From: Hahella sp. CCB-MM4
GTDB taxonomy: Bacteria > Pseudomonadota > Gammaproteobacteria > Pseudomonadales > Oleiphilaceae
Length of the DNA stretch: 64,000 bases
Assembly (NCBI RefSeq): GCF_002260525.1
Contig: NZ_MRYI01000001.1
Location: 372,001-436,000, forward strand
Direction: 5' to 3'
Under the pieces are notes generated by a model that did not search any database, was not told the origin of the DNA, and saw nothing but the letters and a program-made list of their open reading frames with translations. Position 1 is the first letter of the stretch; the number at the start of each line of letters is the position of its first letter. Positions 1-9,802 of the stretch are shown here, in pieces. The position numbers and the translations under genes were made by a program.

Positions 1-591
1 AATGAGTCCCCAAGGCACCAGGTTTCGAGCATTGTCTGAACACTCAAAATTCCGATAGCCCCAGAAATGACCAATACCATTGATCACCCCGGCAGCAAAA
101 AACGGAATCCAGATCATCTGTACGGCCCATACAGTAATGCCCAGAGCACCAAACAGCAGTAGATCAATCACTGCCATAATGCTGATTCCCAGCCAGTTTT
201 TGGTATAGACATTGCGTTCCAGCCAGTCTTCAGGACAACGCTGACCATAACGCTCAAGCGTTTCCGGAGTGGCAGCTTCACGATAAAGTTCCGCCCCTTG
301 CCACATTACGGTGTTGAAACCCTTTTGCACCGGAGAGTGAGGGTCTTCCTCCGTTTCACATTTGGCATGATGTTTCCGGTGAATGGCGGTCCACTCACGG
401 GTAATCATCCCCGTTGTCAGCCAGAGCCAAAAACGGAAAAAGTGGGCCAGCGCAGGATGCAGGTCCACCGAGTTATGAGCAGAGTGACGATGTAGATAAA
501 CGGTCACACTGACGATAGTAATCTGGGTAAGAATGAGGGTAACGACGACAGTTTGCCAAGCCGATAACTGCAGCAGGCCTTCATACCACAT
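1..591 (-). CDS. Acyl-CoA (delta-9 type) fatty acid desaturase, partial
   Basis: This is the N-terminal 197 residues of a membrane di-iron fatty acid desaturase that introduces a double bond into acyl chains at the inner membrane. Its 3' end lies beyond the left edge, so the reading frame has no stop in the window. The family's histidine boxes are visible: HRHSAH near residue 33, HRKHH near residue 72, and NGIGHFWGYRNFE near residue 180. Hydrophobic segments flank the boxes. The ATG is preceded by GGAGAG at a good distance. A FabR/DesT-like palindrome lies about 190 bp upstream, consistent with control by fatty acid saturation. The exact desaturase subtype cannot be settled from the fragment. 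Confidence 0.9.
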   Translation of the reverse strand, partial: MWYEGLLQLSAWQTVVVTLILTQITIVSVTVYLHRHSAHNSVDLHPALAHFFRFWLWLTTGMITREWTAIHRKHHAKCETEEDPHSPVQKGFNTVMWQGAELYREAATPETLERYGQRCPEDWLERNVYTKNWLGISIMAVIDLLLFGALGITVWAVQMIWIPFFAAGVINGIGHFWGYRNFECSDNARNLVPWGLI

Positions 592-1001
592 GTATTGATC
601 TCTCCGGTTGTAGCTGTTGTTGTCTGTTCACGGGTCCGCCCCGCCAATCGTTCAGTCCGCTTCCCATACTGCATTATTCCGGCTAATCCATGGGATATGC
701 GATATCACCATCCCCTATCGCCGGCTCCCAAGTCTTCATCATCGATTGATTCCGCTCTTGGGTAAAGGGTCGGAAAATTTCAGCGTACAAGTGTACGCTA
801 AAACTATTTCCAGCGCATATGAAAAATGTAACCTTATCGGAGGATTCCGTGATATTGCTTCGCATATGCAGCAGTTTGTAAATGTGGGCAAGCAAGTAAG
901 GAGAGTAAATAAAGAGGATAAATATCAATGGTACTCAGTGAGCGAATGGCAGGCTAAAATACCCGGCTGAAGTCAAACTACAGACTTATATGGGATTGAA
1001 A
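592..1001. other. Intergenic region between the desaturase gene and mutM
   Basis: About 410 bases between divergent genes. It holds the palindrome at 782-799. A 117-codon open frame at 617-970 shows no family resemblance and no convincing ribosome binding site, so it is not called. Nothing else was recognised. Confidence 0.6.
782..799. promoter_or_regulatory. FabR/DesT-like palindromic operator
   Basis: AGCGTACAAGTGTACGCT is a perfect 7-4-7 palindrome. It closely resembles the sites recalled for the TetR-family regulators FabR (enterobacteria) and DesT (Pseudomonas), which control unsaturated fatty acid genes. It lies upstream of the divergent desaturase gene, the expected target. The binding protein is inferred; no such regulator gene is in the window. 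Confidence 0.65.
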
Positions 1002-1820
1002 GTGCCGGAATTACCTGAAGTCGAAACCACTCGCCGGGGCATTGAGCCCCACATTATCAACAAGAAAATTGCCAGGATACAGGTATTCGAGCCCCGTCTA
1101 CGCTGGCCGGTCCCGCCAGATATTGAAAACCTGGTATCCGGACAGACCGTTAAGTCAGTTGAGCGTCGGGCCAAGTACGTCCTGATTCGATTGGAAAACT
1201 GCTCACTTTTGGTCCATCTGGGAATGTCAGGGAGTTTGAGAATTCTGTCTGACCAGACCCCAAGACTCAAACATGATCATATTGATATCGATTTTGTTGA
1301 CGGCACTCGTCTTCGATTTAACGACCCGAGAAGATTCGGCTGCCTGCTACCTATTTCCTCCCAGGACTCAGATAGCCATCCGTTGCTGGCAAATCTCGGT
1401 CTGGAGCCCCTTTCTGACGCGTTTGACGGAGATTATCTGTATCAGATGTCCAGAGGGCGTAAGGCATCCATCAAGACCTTTATTATGGATCAGGCCATTG
1501 TCGTTGGTGTTGGAAACATCTACGCCAATGAAGCCTTGTTCAAAGCGGGCATATCTCCTTCCCGTGCGGCAGGACAGGTCAGCCAGACCCGCTACCGCAG
1601 ACTCGCAGAAGAAATCAAAACCGTATTGATGGCAGCCATTAATATGGGAGGAACAACTTTGAAAGACTTCGTCGGCGGAGATGGCAAGCCAGGATACTTC
1701 CAGCAAACCCTTCTGGTTTACGGACGCGGGGGACAACCCTGCGCAGTCTGTCAAAAAATTCTGAAGGAAATTCGTTTGGGTCAAAGATCCACTGTTTATT
1801 GCACCAATTGTCAGAGATAA
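1002..1820 (+). CDS. mutM: Formamidopyrimidine-DNA glycosylase MutM (Fpg)
   Basis: Base-excision repair glycosylase/AP lyase that removes 8-oxoguanine and ring-opened purines. The catalytic nucleophile is the N-terminal proline left after Met removal, so the protein must begin (M)PELPEVETT. That fixes the start at the GTG at 1002, not the in-frame ATG at 990, which would add four residues and bury the proline. GGGA lies just upstream of the GTG. The frame gives 272 residues, the usual length. The C-terminus has the Fpg zinc finger with two CxxC pairs (CAVC and CTNC), and [10 protein letters not shown] is the helix-two-turn-helix signature. It stands alone on its strand before a small membrane-protein gene. 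Confidence 0.97.
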   Translation: MPELPEVETTRRGIEPHIINKKIARIQVFEPRLRWPVPPDIENLVSGQTVKSVERRAKYVLIRLENCSLLVHLGMSGSLRILSDQTPRLKHDHIDIDFVDGTRLRFNDPRRFGCLLPISSQDSDSHPLLANLGLEPLSDAFDGDYLYQMSRGRKASIKTFIMDQAIVVGVGNIYANEALFKAGISPSRAAGQVSQTRYRRLAEEIKTVLMAAINMGGTTLKDFVGGDGKPGYFQQTLLVYGRGGQPCAVCQKILKEIRLGQRSTVYCTNCQR

Positions 1821-1989
1821 TCATGACCGCAAATCTGCGGTAGCAGACATTTTATTGCCATTTGGCATAGACCTTTGGCCTATAAAATACAAATATTTAC
1901 GGAAAACTTCTGATTCTTTTTAGAAACTTCTCATTTCCCTGTTATATTTATATGATCAGTGGAAAAGATTTTGTTGGGAGAACACACCC

Positions 1990-2325
1990 ATGCGCCAGTC
2001 GCTCTTACGTTGGATTAGTATTGTTGCCGCCGTGATGGCTCTTACCCTGCCTACCGCAGGATATAGCCAAACCATCGAAGAAAAGCCTAGTGCTCTTGCG
2101 ATGACCGGTGACGCCCTGTTTGCTCGCCCGGTACTGTTCGGAATGACGGTAGTCGGTGCGGCGGTATATGTGGTATCACTGCCGTTTTCTGCCTTGGGCG
2201 GCAATTTGCAGGAAGCTGGCGAGATTCTGGTTATGGGACCAGCTAAAGCCACTTTCGTGCGTTGCCTGGGATGCACCCGCGTAGGCAAGAAAGAAGAAGT
2301 GGTGGTTCTGGAAGAAGAATACTGA
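1990..2325 (+). CDS. Small membrane/exported protein of the type often labelled 'multidrug transporter' next to mutM
   Basis: A 111-residue protein with an N-terminal hydrophobic segment (about 8-26) that looks like a signal sequence ending near AGYSQ. A second hydrophobic stretch lies around residues 46-68, and the acidic C-terminus ends in EEEY. Similar short proteins follow mutM in pseudomonads and are commonly annotated 'multidrug transporter', although nothing here supports transport. The TTGGGAGAACACACCC upstream of the ATG contains a good ribosome binding site. A bidirectional terminator follows. The function is unknown. Confidence 0.75.
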   Translation: MRQSLLRWISIVAAVMALTLPTAGYSQTIEEKPSALAMTGDALFARPVLFGMTVVGAAVYVVSLPFSALGGNLQEAGEILVMGPAKATFVRCLGCTRVGKKEEVVVLEEEY

Positions 2326-2415
2326 TCCCTACTATCTATCCGGCTTTGCTGCCAATATCAGGAATGCATCTCCCAATGCAACCAGCAGCTTAGCTGAGAT
2401 TTCACACTTCAAATA

Positions 2416-2446
2416 AAAACGGGCCCCCGATGGGAGCCCGTTTTTT
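2416..2446. terminator. Bidirectional rho-independent terminator
   Basis: ACGGGC and GCCCGT pair around a short loop, with an A-tract before and a T-tract after. The hairpin can therefore end both the small gene on the left and the convergent cysQ on the right. Confidence 0.85.
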
Positions 2447-2464
2447 ACTCTATCCGTAACAGTC

Positions 2465-3301
2465 TCAAGCTTTTAAAAGCGACTGCCAGATCTCATGAGT
2501 TTCTCCCAGCGCGTGGAAAAACGGGTTCAAAATAGACTCTTTCTGATTGTATTCCAGCGACGCCAGATCCGTATCGACCATCACCCCACCAGCGCCCAGC
2601 AGTACGGCATGAGCTGCCGCCGTATCCCACTCAGAAGTCGGCGCAAGGCGCGGGTACCAGTCGGCTTTCCCCTCAGCAACAAGACAGATCTTCAAAGAAC
2701 TTCCTATGCTTTGTAACTCGACGTCCGCAAACACTTCCTGAGCCTTTTCCAGCATCCCCTGGAGAGCTTCACCACCGTGCCGGCGACTGGCCACGACGAC
2801 GACCTTCTCTTCAGGATTCAACTTTCTGCAGCGGATAGGATTAACTCCATCCTCATCTTCCAGATAGGCTTCATGTGTGCCCGCTTCGCTCCAGCCGTAA
2901 TAAAGCTTGTGTTTGACAGGCACATAAACCCAGCCGGCCACCGGACGACCATTTTCTATCAGTGCAATATTGACGGTAAATTCGCCATTACGATTGATAA
3001 ACTCTTTGGTGCCATCCAAAGGATCCACCAGCCAATAGGTTGACCACTGGCGCCTTGTATCAAAATCAGGCAGTTCAGACTCTTCCGACAGCACAGGAAT
3101 TCCACCATCCAGCTCCCGCAGTCCTTCCACAATGATTTTGTGAGCACGCTGGTCAGCGATTGTCAGTGGCGAATTATCATCCTTGGTCATCACTTCCACA
3201 CCCTCGGCTGCGGAGTAGACTTCTAAAATAGCTTCCCCGGCCTTATGCATAATGGCTCGCAGGGACTCGTGATATTGGGCTGGATTTCCATTTTCTGGCA
3301 T
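2465..3301 (-). CDS. cysQ: 3'(2'),5'-bisphosphate nucleotidase CysQ
   Basis: Mg-dependent phosphatase of the inositol monophosphatase superfamily that removes the 3' phosphate of PAP, a by-product of sulfate assimilation. The 278-residue product shows the family's metal-binding motifs in order: DDNSPLTIADQ near residue 41, LSEES near 71, WLVDPLDGTKEF near 90 and EWDTAAAHAVL near 223. Length is normal for CysQ. It diverges from yrfG with about 230 bp between them. As I recall, nudE sits between cysQ and yrfG in Pseudomonas; it is not seen here. Confidence 0.95.
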   Translation of the reverse strand: MPENGNPAQYHESLRAIMHKAGEAILEVYSAAEGVEVMTKDDNSPLTIADQRAHKIIVEGLRELDGGIPVLSEESELPDFDTRRQWSTYWLVDPLDGTKEFINRNGEFTVNIALIENGRPVAGWVYVPVKHKLYYGWSEAGTHEAYLEDEDGVNPIRCRKLNPEEKVVVVASRRHGGEALQGMLEKAQEVFADVELQSIGSSLKICLVAEGKADWYPRLAPTSEWDTAAAHAVLLGAGGVMVDTDLASLEYNQKESILNPFFHALGETHEIWQSLLKA

Positions 3302-3530
3302 TGGTTTAACCTAATACTGTGAAAAACGAGGATTTTTCGGCCATTTGGCCATCCGGCTTGGATTCGTTTTGAAGGTTCGGACCTCCAGAGCGGTATCGCC
3401 GGAGAACTTAAGGCGGTAAAATCCCACAAACAGGCTGCAAAAGCAAAACCAGAAGAGGCAAATCTCTACGGCAGGCAGCCATGCTGTATAAACAAAGATA
3501 GATAAACAAAGAGGAGCTGACCGACTGCAG

Positions 3531-4211
3531 ATGATCAATTGGCAAGAGATTAAAACCGTTCTGCTGGATATGGACGGAACCTTACTTGATCTGCATTTCG
3601 ACAATTATTTTTGGCTGGAGCATTTGCCGCGCAGGTTTGCCGAAATCAATAACATCCCTCAAGAAGATGCCCAAACCTCATTAATGGATAAGATCGAGGC
3701 CCAGCAAGGACATCTTAATTGGTACTGCCTGGATTACTGGAGCCAGGAACTTTCATTAGATGTTACCGCTCTAAAGCGGGAAGTCAGGCACCTGATCAAA
3801 TTCCGCCCCCATGTGGAAGACTTCCTGAAAGAGCTTCAGTCCACCGGCCACCGGGTCGTCCTGGTCACCAATGCACACCGCGGCAGCCTTGACCTCAAAC
3901 AGGAACAGGTTGATCTGGCCCAATACATGGACCGGATTATCAGCTCTCATGATTTCCAGATACCCAAAGAAAATCCGGAGTTCTGGAAGCGGGTGCAGGA
4001 AGTTGAACCTTTCGATCCGGAAACAACTTTGCTGATTGATGACAGCCTGCCGGTACTGCGCTCAGCCAAGCTGTTTGGCATTCGCCACCTTCTGACCATT
4101 CTGCTTCCTGATAGCCAGAAGCCACGCCGCGACGCTCAAGGGCTGGATAGCGGTATTAAAGCCATCGACCACTTCAATGAAATTCTGCCGAGCAATGACC
4201 GGTCTGCCTGA
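3531..4211 (+). CDS. yrfG: GMP/IMP nucleotidase YrfG (HAD superfamily)
   Basis: A 226-residue HAD phosphatase acting on purine nucleoside monophosphates in the cytoplasm. HAD motif I is LLDMDGTLLDL near residue 11, with the nucleophile and acid/base aspartates. Motif II is VVLVTNAH near residue 108, a lysine in PKEN follows, and motif IV is LLIDDS near residue 168. A helical cap lies between motifs I and II. It begins a plus-strand run with hslR and hslO, spaced by about 85 bp, as in related gammaproteobacteria. Confidence 0.9.
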   Translation: MINWQEIKTVLLDMDGTLLDLHFDNYFWLEHLPRRFAEINNIPQEDAQTSLMDKIEAQQGHLNWYCLDYWSQELSLDVTALKREVRHLIKFRPHVEDFLKELQSTGHRVVLVTNAHRGSLDLKQEQVDLAQYMDRIISSHDFQIPKENPEFWKRVQEVEPFDPETTLLIDDSLPVLRSAKLFGIRHLLTILLPDSQKPRRDAQGLDSGIKAIDHFNEILPSNDRSA

Positions 4212-4295
4212 TTTTCTATGCCGAACCTATCCATTTACACCAACCCCATTTGGTATCCAGCTGATTTGGGAACTGACTATATGCACGGGCGTTGA

Positions 4296-4712
4296 ATGAC
4301 TGATAATTCAGCCAAAGAAGAACATAAAATCCGTCTTGATAAATGGCTTTGGGCTGCGCGCTTTTTCAAAACCCGCTCCCTGGCCAAAGATGCAATAGAC
4401 GGTGGCAAAGTCCACTATAACGGTTCCCGCACAAAACCCGGCCGGGCCGTGGATGTCGGGGCAGAGATCAAGATCCGCCAGGGCTGGAGCGAAAAGGTGA
4501 TCAAGGTATTGGGTCTTTCGGAGCGAAGGGGCCCGGCACCTGAGGCTCAACGGCTCTACGAAGAAACCCAGGAAAGTATTGAACACCGGGAGGAAATGGC
4601 CTGGCAGCGGAAACAACTGCAAACCGCCCAAATGCCGCCCCCGCGAAGACCAACCAAAAAGCAACGCCGCCAGATACATCGATTCAGGGAGAGCACGGAT
4701 CAGTCCGGCTAA
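4296..4712 (+). CDS. hslR: Heat-shock protein 15, S4-domain ribosome-associated protein
   Basis: Hsp15 binds stalled 50S subunits carrying nascent chain and peptidyl-tRNA and helps recycle them. The S4 RNA-binding domain occupies about residues 10-70 (IRLDKWLWAARFFKTRSLA, then GGKVHYNG and KPGRAVDVG). A basic, charged C-terminal tail follows, rich in Lys, Arg and Gln, as is typical of the family. Length 138 matches. It lies between yrfG and hslO, and hslR-hslO adjacency is standard. The ATG is taken at the first Met (MTDNSAKEE). Confidence 0.95.
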   Translation: MTDNSAKEEHKIRLDKWLWAARFFKTRSLAKDAIDGGKVHYNGSRTKPGRAVDVGAEIKIRQGWSEKVIKVLGLSERRGPAPEAQRLYEETQESIEHREEMAWQRKQLQTAQMPPPRRPTKKQRRQIHRFRESTDQSG

Positions 4713-4797
4713 TGCCGGTCTTTTGGCAGCAATTTACAACACCAGAAAGCGTGATGACCTCCCGCACGTAAATTTAACATTGTGATGTTGGCAGACT

Positions 4798-5655
4798 ATG
4801 AGCACAGATAACCTCAAGCGTTTTATTTTCGACAACCTCAATATTCGCGGCGAACTCGTTGTATTGGAAAAGACCACCAACGACATGTTCAGCAAGCACC
4901 AGTACCCGTCTGAAATCAAACAGTTACTCGGGCAAATGGCCTGTAGCAGCCTACTTCTGAGCGCCACTCTGAAAATACAGGGCAGCATCAGTATCCAGGC
5001 TTCAGGCTCAGGCCCGGTATCCGCCATCATGGCAGAAGCGACTAACAAACGTACCTGCCGGGGTATTGCCCGCTACAGCCAGACACCTGCTGACGGCACT
5101 CTGAAGTCCACTCTTGGCGAGCAGGCAACTCTGGTGATGACAATAACGCCAAGCAAAGGCCAACGCTATCAAGGCATTGTAGAGCTTACACAGGATCATC
5201 TGGCAGGCTGCATAGAAGACTATTTCGCCCACTCCGAACAGCTGGCGACCCGTTTATGGCTGTTCCAGGCTGACAATAAATGGGGGGGCTTACTGCTCCA
5301 GCAACTCCCCGAGCAAAAAGGCTCGGAGACCCACCAGGATGACTGGGAACGGGTATGCGCCCTGGCTGCCACCCTGACCTCAGAAGAACTGCTGGACCTT
5401 GACGCTGAGACCGTCCTGCATCGCCTTTTCCATGAGGAAACGGTGAGAGTCCTTGAAGACGAACCCACAGAGTTCTGGTGCAGCTGCTCAGAAGACAGAA
5501 CCCTCGAAGTCATCAAGTCACTGGGCAAAGATGAAGCTTTCTCTATTCTTGACGACATGGGAAAAATCGATATCGACTGCCAGTTCTGCTATCAGCACTA
5601 CAGCTTCGAACGTGAACGCATTGAGCAGCTGTTTGCGGATCCAACTGTCCATTAA
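4798..5655 (+). CDS. hslO: Redox-regulated chaperone Hsp33
   Basis: Hsp33 is a cytoplasmic holdase activated by oxidation. Residues 1 to about 230 form the substrate-binding fold. The C-terminal redox switch has the expected zinc cysteines, CSC in FWCSCSED near residue 225 and CQFC in DCQFCYQHY near residue 260, about 30 residues apart. Length 285 is usual. The gene follows hslR by 85 bp in the same direction and is probably stress-induced with it, although no heat-shock promoter was identified. Confidence 0.96.
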   Translation: MSTDNLKRFIFDNLNIRGELVVLEKTTNDMFSKHQYPSEIKQLLGQMACSSLLLSATLKIQGSISIQASGSGPVSAIMAEATNKRTCRGIARYSQTPADGTLKSTLGEQATLVMTITPSKGQRYQGIVELTQDHLAGCIEDYFAHSEQLATRLWLFQADNKWGGLLLQQLPEQKGSETHQDDWERVCALAATLTSEELLDLDAETVLHRLFHEETVRVLEDEPTEFWCSCSEDRTLEVIKSLGKDEAFSILDDMGKIDIDCQFCYQHYSFERERIEQLFADPTVH

Positions 5656-5965
5656 AACAGTATTGTTTCGGTAATTAGGGATTGTGTATAAGGGGCAGTA
5701 TGACGTTTCATCTGCCCCTGGAAGGAAGACTGTGCATTTTGTACAAGACGTTAGGGACAACGAATAAATACAATCCATGATGATTAAATAAAAATCATGA
5801 ATGATGGCTATTAGTCGTAAGCCCGCCGAAAAGATCGTCTTTTAAGCAGGCATTTGGCATAATAGCGCCCCACTTTTTACCAACACAGCTTCGCCAGCCC
5901 AGACAAAACTAACTAATAATTGGCGATGACTGTACTTATCTGATTGCGAATGAGGGCAGGTCGAA
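5656..5965. other. Intergenic region upstream of pckA
   Basis: About 310 bases. It is AT-rich in the middle. TGGCATAAT at 5855-5863 could be an extended -10 element for pckA, but no good -35 partner is visible. No ORF, repeat or structured RNA was recognised. Confidence 0.4.
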
Positions 5966-7501
5966 GTGAGCCAAACATATACTGATCTCAGTCCAGCTCA
6001 GTTGGTTGAGCTGGCAATTAAGCGTGGTGAAGGAAGAGTTGCCGATAATGGCTCTCTGGTTGTCACCACAGGTAAGCGGACCGGGCGCTCGCCCATGGAC
6101 CGCTTTGTCGTTCAGGAACCCAGTACCGCAGATGCGATTCACTGGGGCCCGATTAACCGCCCCTTTGATGCAGAGAAGTTTGATGCTCTCTGGGAGCGGG
6201 TGGAAGACTACATCGCAGAGCGCGATCGTTTTGTTTCCCACCTCCACGTCGGCGCAGATCCCGATCACTACCTTCCGATAAAAGTCACTACTGAAACAGC
6301 CTGGCACAATCTTTTTGGCCGCAACCTGTTTATCAAACCGGAACGTTACAACACTTCAGACAAGCAGGAATGGCAAATTCTGAACGCCCCCCACTTTGTC
6401 TGCGAACCAGAGCGTGACGGTACCAATAGCGACGGCACAGTGATGATCAACTTTGCCCGCCGCAAAGTACTCCTGGCAGGCATGCAATACGCCGGCGAAA
6501 TGAAAAAAGCCATGTTTTCCGTGCAAAACTTCCTGCTGCCGGAAAAAGACGTGCTCCCCATGCACTGTTCCGCAAACGTTGGCGAAGACGGGCAAACCTG
6601 TCTGTTTTTCGGTCTTTCCGGCACTGGAAAAACCACACTTTCCGCCGACCAGTCCCGTTACCTGATCGGTGACGATGAGCATGGCTGGGGACGCGGAACT
6701 GTCTTCAATATTGAAGGCGGCTGCTACGCCAAGTGTATCGACCTGAGCAAAGAGAACGAGCCGGTAATCTGGGATGCCATCCGTTTCGGCGCCATTGTTG
6801 AGAACGTGACGATCGACGATGAAACACGCCAGCCGGACTATACAGACGTTTCCCTGACCGAGAACTCACGTTGCGCCTATCCTCTGGAACACGTGGAAAA
6901 ACGTGTACTGGAAAACCGTGCCGGCGAGCCGTCAGCGATTGTATTCCTGACCTGCGATATGACAGGTGTACTGCCTCCAGTCTCCATTCTGACCAAAGAA
7001 GCAGCGGCCTATCACTTTCTGAGTGGCTATACTGCACTCGTAGGTAGCACTGAAATGGGCTCCAGCTCCAAGCTGAAATCCACTTTCTCAACCTGCTTCG
7101 GCGCTCCCTTCTTCCCACGTCCTGCCGGTGTTTATGCAGAACTGCTGATGAAACGCATGGAAGAGTTCGGCAGCAAGGTCTATCTGGTAAATACAGGTTG
7201 GACCGGTGGCTCTTACGGTGAAGGCAAGCGCTTCAGCATTCCTACCACCCGCGCTGTCATTTCCGCTATTCAGAGCGGAGCTTTGGTCGACGCTGAGGTA
7301 GAACATCTGGACACGCTGAATCTGGATGTCCCTAAATCTATCGAAGGCGTGGATCCGGAATTGCTTAACCCTCGCAACACCTGGGCAAGCAAAGAAGCGT
7401 ACGACGCCAAAGCGAAAGACCTGATTTCCCAGTTCGTGGAAAACTTTAAGAAGTTTGACGTATCCGAAGCCATTGTGAACGCCGGGCCTAAGCTCTCGTA
7501 G
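5966..7501 (+). CDS. pckA: Phosphoenolpyruvate carboxykinase (ATP)
   Basis: Catalyses ATP-dependent decarboxylation of oxaloacetate to PEP, the entry step of gluconeogenesis from TCA intermediates. The 511-residue product has [13 protein letters not shown] near residue 36 (substrate site), the kinase P-loop [13 protein letters not shown] near residue 212, and the metal-binding GDDEHGW shortly after. The start is a GTG with AGG eight bases upstream. A bidirectional hairpin terminator follows directly. Such an enzyme fits an organism growing on organic acids or alkanes rather than sugars. Confidence 0.97.
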   Translation: MSQTYTDLSPAQLVELAIKRGEGRVADNGSLVVTTGKRTGRSPMDRFVVQEPSTADAIHWGPINRPFDAEKFDALWERVEDYIAERDRFVSHLHVGADPDHYLPIKVTTETAWHNLFGRNLFIKPERYNTSDKQEWQILNAPHFVCEPERDGTNSDGTVMINFARRKVLLAGMQYAGEMKKAMFSVQNFLLPEKDVLPMHCSANVGEDGQTCLFFGLSGTGKTTLSADQSRYLIGDDEHGWGRGTVFNIEGGCYAKCIDLSKENEPVIWDAIRFGAIVENVTIDDETRQPDYTDVSLTENSRCAYPLEHVEKRVLENRAGEPSAIVFLTCDMTGVLPPVSILTKEAAAYHFLSGYTALVGSTEMGSSSKLKSTFSTCFGAPFFPRPAGVYAELLMKRMEEFGSKVYLVNTGWTGGSYGEGKRFSIPTTRAVISAIQSGALVDAEVEHLDTLNLDVPKSIEGVDPELLNPRNTWASKEAYDAKAKDLISQFVENFKKFDVSEAIVNAGPKLS

Positions 7502-7515
7502 TCACAAGCAGGCAA

Positions 7516-7552
7516 CAAAAAAGGCGGCCAGTTTACCTGTGCCGCCTTTTTT
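7516..7552. terminator. Bidirectional rho-independent terminator
   Basis: AAAAAAGGCGGC and GCCGCCTTTTTT flank a 12-base loop between the convergent pckA and TRAP permease genes. Both strands give a GC stem followed by a U-run. Confidence 0.9.
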
Positions 7553-7585
7553 ATGTTCCCGAACAACGGGATTCTAATTGACTCG

Positions 7586-9676
7586 CTAGTTATAGCCGAC
7601 AATCAACGGTACAAATGCCACCAGCAATAAAGCGCTTCCCATTACAATCAAGGGCATGATGATTCTTTCATGTCGTTGATAGAATGTGCCGCCTTCCAGC
7701 TGAGACAAGCGCACCTCTTCCTCACCTATCACCTGCCTAGTCAGCAAGTGATTCAATGCTACCGGCGGGCTTAGATAGCCCAATTCAAACGCCACCAGAG
7801 TCACCATCCAGAAGTGCACTGGATCAATGCCGTTCTGATAGGCCACCTTGGCAATAGTGATACTCACCAGAATCACCGCGCCGTATGGATCCATCACCAT
7901 GCCGATAATCACCAGAATACCAACCAGTAACGCCATGACCGTCCACACACTGGTGAATGTCTGCGGGAACATTTCCATCAACCCGGAACGCTCAATTACC
8001 CCGCCGATACTCACAGAAAGCCCCATCAGGAATAATAGTGCGCCGATATGCGTAGTGGTTTCATTGGTGGCTACCCGCAGAGCCCGCTCGACGCCTCCAT
8101 GCTCACGCCCCTCTTTCACTTCAGGCGTATCTTTCTTACGGGCAACATGTTCGTAGATGAGAATCGACAGCATCATAACCGGTAGAATCCTGGCCGCACT
8201 GAACTCATTCAGGGAGACATCCAGTGCATACCGGTAAAACAGGGTAACAGCCGCAATCACCAAAATATAAGGGACCAGGGGACGGAATGCCCGGATCATC
8301 GCAGGTAACGCCTCACTGGCAGGCGCCAGATTAATGGAGGATTGCCGGTTCAGCGTTAGACCGACAAGACCGAAGAGGCACACAGTCAACAGCAAGACAT
8401 ATTTGCCCCACCCGAACAGTTGATCCGTTGTCACCTCACGATTCAGGTACGCAATAATCACCACCAACAAACAGGGGCGCAGCACTACCCCCAAACTACC
8501 AGACATAGCAGTGGCAGCAAGCGCTAACTGACGTCTGGCACCTGCACGACGCAATTCCATATAGATGACGGAACCCGCGGCGATAACAAAGATACCGGAC
8601 CCCCCTGTGTAAGCCGTCGGAATAGCCGCAATGGCAATAGCCGCCAATGCGAGCAGCTCCGGAGGCATTTTCCAGGGCTGAAACAACCTGAATACCAATT
8701 CTGCAAGACGGGTCTCTTTCAACATCATCCCGATCCAGACATAGAGGCCCACATTCAGAAACATATCCGACAGATCCATCATTTTATCGAGATAGATCCC
8801 GACACCAGCCACATGCTGCCCCAGAGTAAAGTACGTACCGGAAATCAGACACATAGTGGTATACAGAGGCACACTCAGTAGAGCATGGGCCAACTTGCCT
8901 CCGGGCTTGGCATCGGCAGGAACATTTATCATCTGCCAGGCACTGACCAAAGTGAGAAAGCCAAACCCAATGATCCACATGTAATGCAGAGCGTCCTTAT
9001 CAAATGGAACATCGCCCCCATGGGCATGGGTCAGCTTTAAGAATGAAAACGAGGACAGAAATAAAAACCCGTTCGCCACCATCTGAAGAAATGAAGACAA
9101 GCGGTGATCCAACCGGGTTTCCATGGGACGCATAGAGATATGGTGGCGGGTAAACGTTGCGGTGGCAGCACAGGTAACCACCAGCAACGCCAGAATAAAT
9201 CTCTGGGAGGTCAGACCGAATGCGATCAACTCCCCGATAAACAACTCCACACCACGAAACACCCTCAGCCCAGGCGTAATCCGGTCTTTGGTGTTTTCAT
9301 ATTTGGCAAACTTTTCCTGACAAGCTGCTTGAGCGTTGAGGATGGACTCCCGAAGGATGTCCGGATTCACGGGGTCCGCTTCAAACAGATCAAAATCGTC
9401 GGCCTCGGCCGACTGGGCCGCCACCAGACGCGCCAGCTCCTGATCAATATCCACATTAGGGTTACATTCCGGCACGGCAGGATCGGTACGCAGTTCGTAG
9501 TAACCATTCCAGCTGTATTGCCCTAACTTCAGGATTTTATTATGAATATCACTGCTGGTACTGAAAATAACGACCGATAATAAAAGCAAACAAGCTGGAA
9601 ATGAGGACAACCATTCCCTGGCAGAGCGGCCAGCCAGGCCTTGAGGTGCAACTGAGTATGAATTAACGCCTTCCAC
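7586..9676 (-). CDS. TRAP transporter large permease with fused small-subunit-like N-terminus
   Basis: A 696-residue polytopic inner-membrane protein. The C-terminal about 430 residues resemble the DctM large TRAP permease: TAYTGGSGIFVIAAGSV near residue 353, GVVLRPCLLVVII near 395 and YLSPPVALNHLL near 635 fit the conserved DctM pattern. The N-terminal about 250 residues add extra membrane segments like a fused DctQ small subunit. They also carry a soluble, acidic stretch (about 48-140) between TM1 and TM2 that is unusual. The start is GTG, with GGAAG upstream. The TatT-like gene lies 126 bp upstream on the same strand. No DctP-type binding protein is adjacent. The substrate cannot be predicted. 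Confidence 0.85.
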   Translation of the reverse strand: MEGVNSYSVAPQGLAGRSAREWLSSFPACLLLLSVVIFSTSSDIHNKILKLGQYSWNGYYELRTDPAVPECNPNVDIDQELARLVAAQSAEADDFDLFEADPVNPDILRESILNAQAACQEKFAKYENTKDRITPGLRVFRGVELFIGELIAFGLTSQRFILALLVVTCAATATFTRHHISMRPMETRLDHRLSSFLQMVANGFLFLSSFSFLKLTHAHGGDVPFDKDALHYMWIIGFGFLTLVSAWQMINVPADAKPGGKLAHALLSVPLYTTMCLISGTYFTLGQHVAGVGIYLDKMMDLSDMFLNVGLYVWIGMMLKETRLAELVFRLFQPWKMPPELLALAAIAIAAIPTAYTGGSGIFVIAAGSVIYMELRRAGARRQLALAATAMSGSLGVVLRPCLLVVIIAYLNREVTTDQLFGWGKYVLLLTVCLFGLVGLTLNRQSSINLAPASEALPAMIRAFRPLVPYILVIAAVTLFYRYALDVSLNEFSAARILPVMMLSILIYEHVARKKDTPEVKEGREHGGVERALRVATNETTTHIGALLFLMGLSVSIGGVIERSGLMEMFPQTFTSVWTVMALLVGILVIIGMVMDPYGAVILVSITIAKVAYQNGIDPVHFWMVTLVAFELGYLSPPVALNHLLTRQVIGEEEVRLSQLEGGTFYQRHERIIMPLIVMGSALLLVAFVPLIVGYN

Positions 9677-9802
9677 AATTTGACTTCCACTTCGGCAGGC
9701 GGCAGATCAGATCTGACGTTATGCCCTGCTCCTGATGACTGAATTATTTATTTTGTTTTCAATTCGCAGGCTTTGCCTGACTTTCGCAGTAGCCGTCCCT
9801 GC

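Noticed and set aside
617-970. 117-codon plus-strand frame upstream of mutM
   Set aside because: No family resemblance or convincing ribosome binding site, and it spans the operator palindrome.
1829-1842. CCGCA/TGCGG hairpin after mutM as terminator
   Set aside because: Only a 5-bp stem and no T-run follows.
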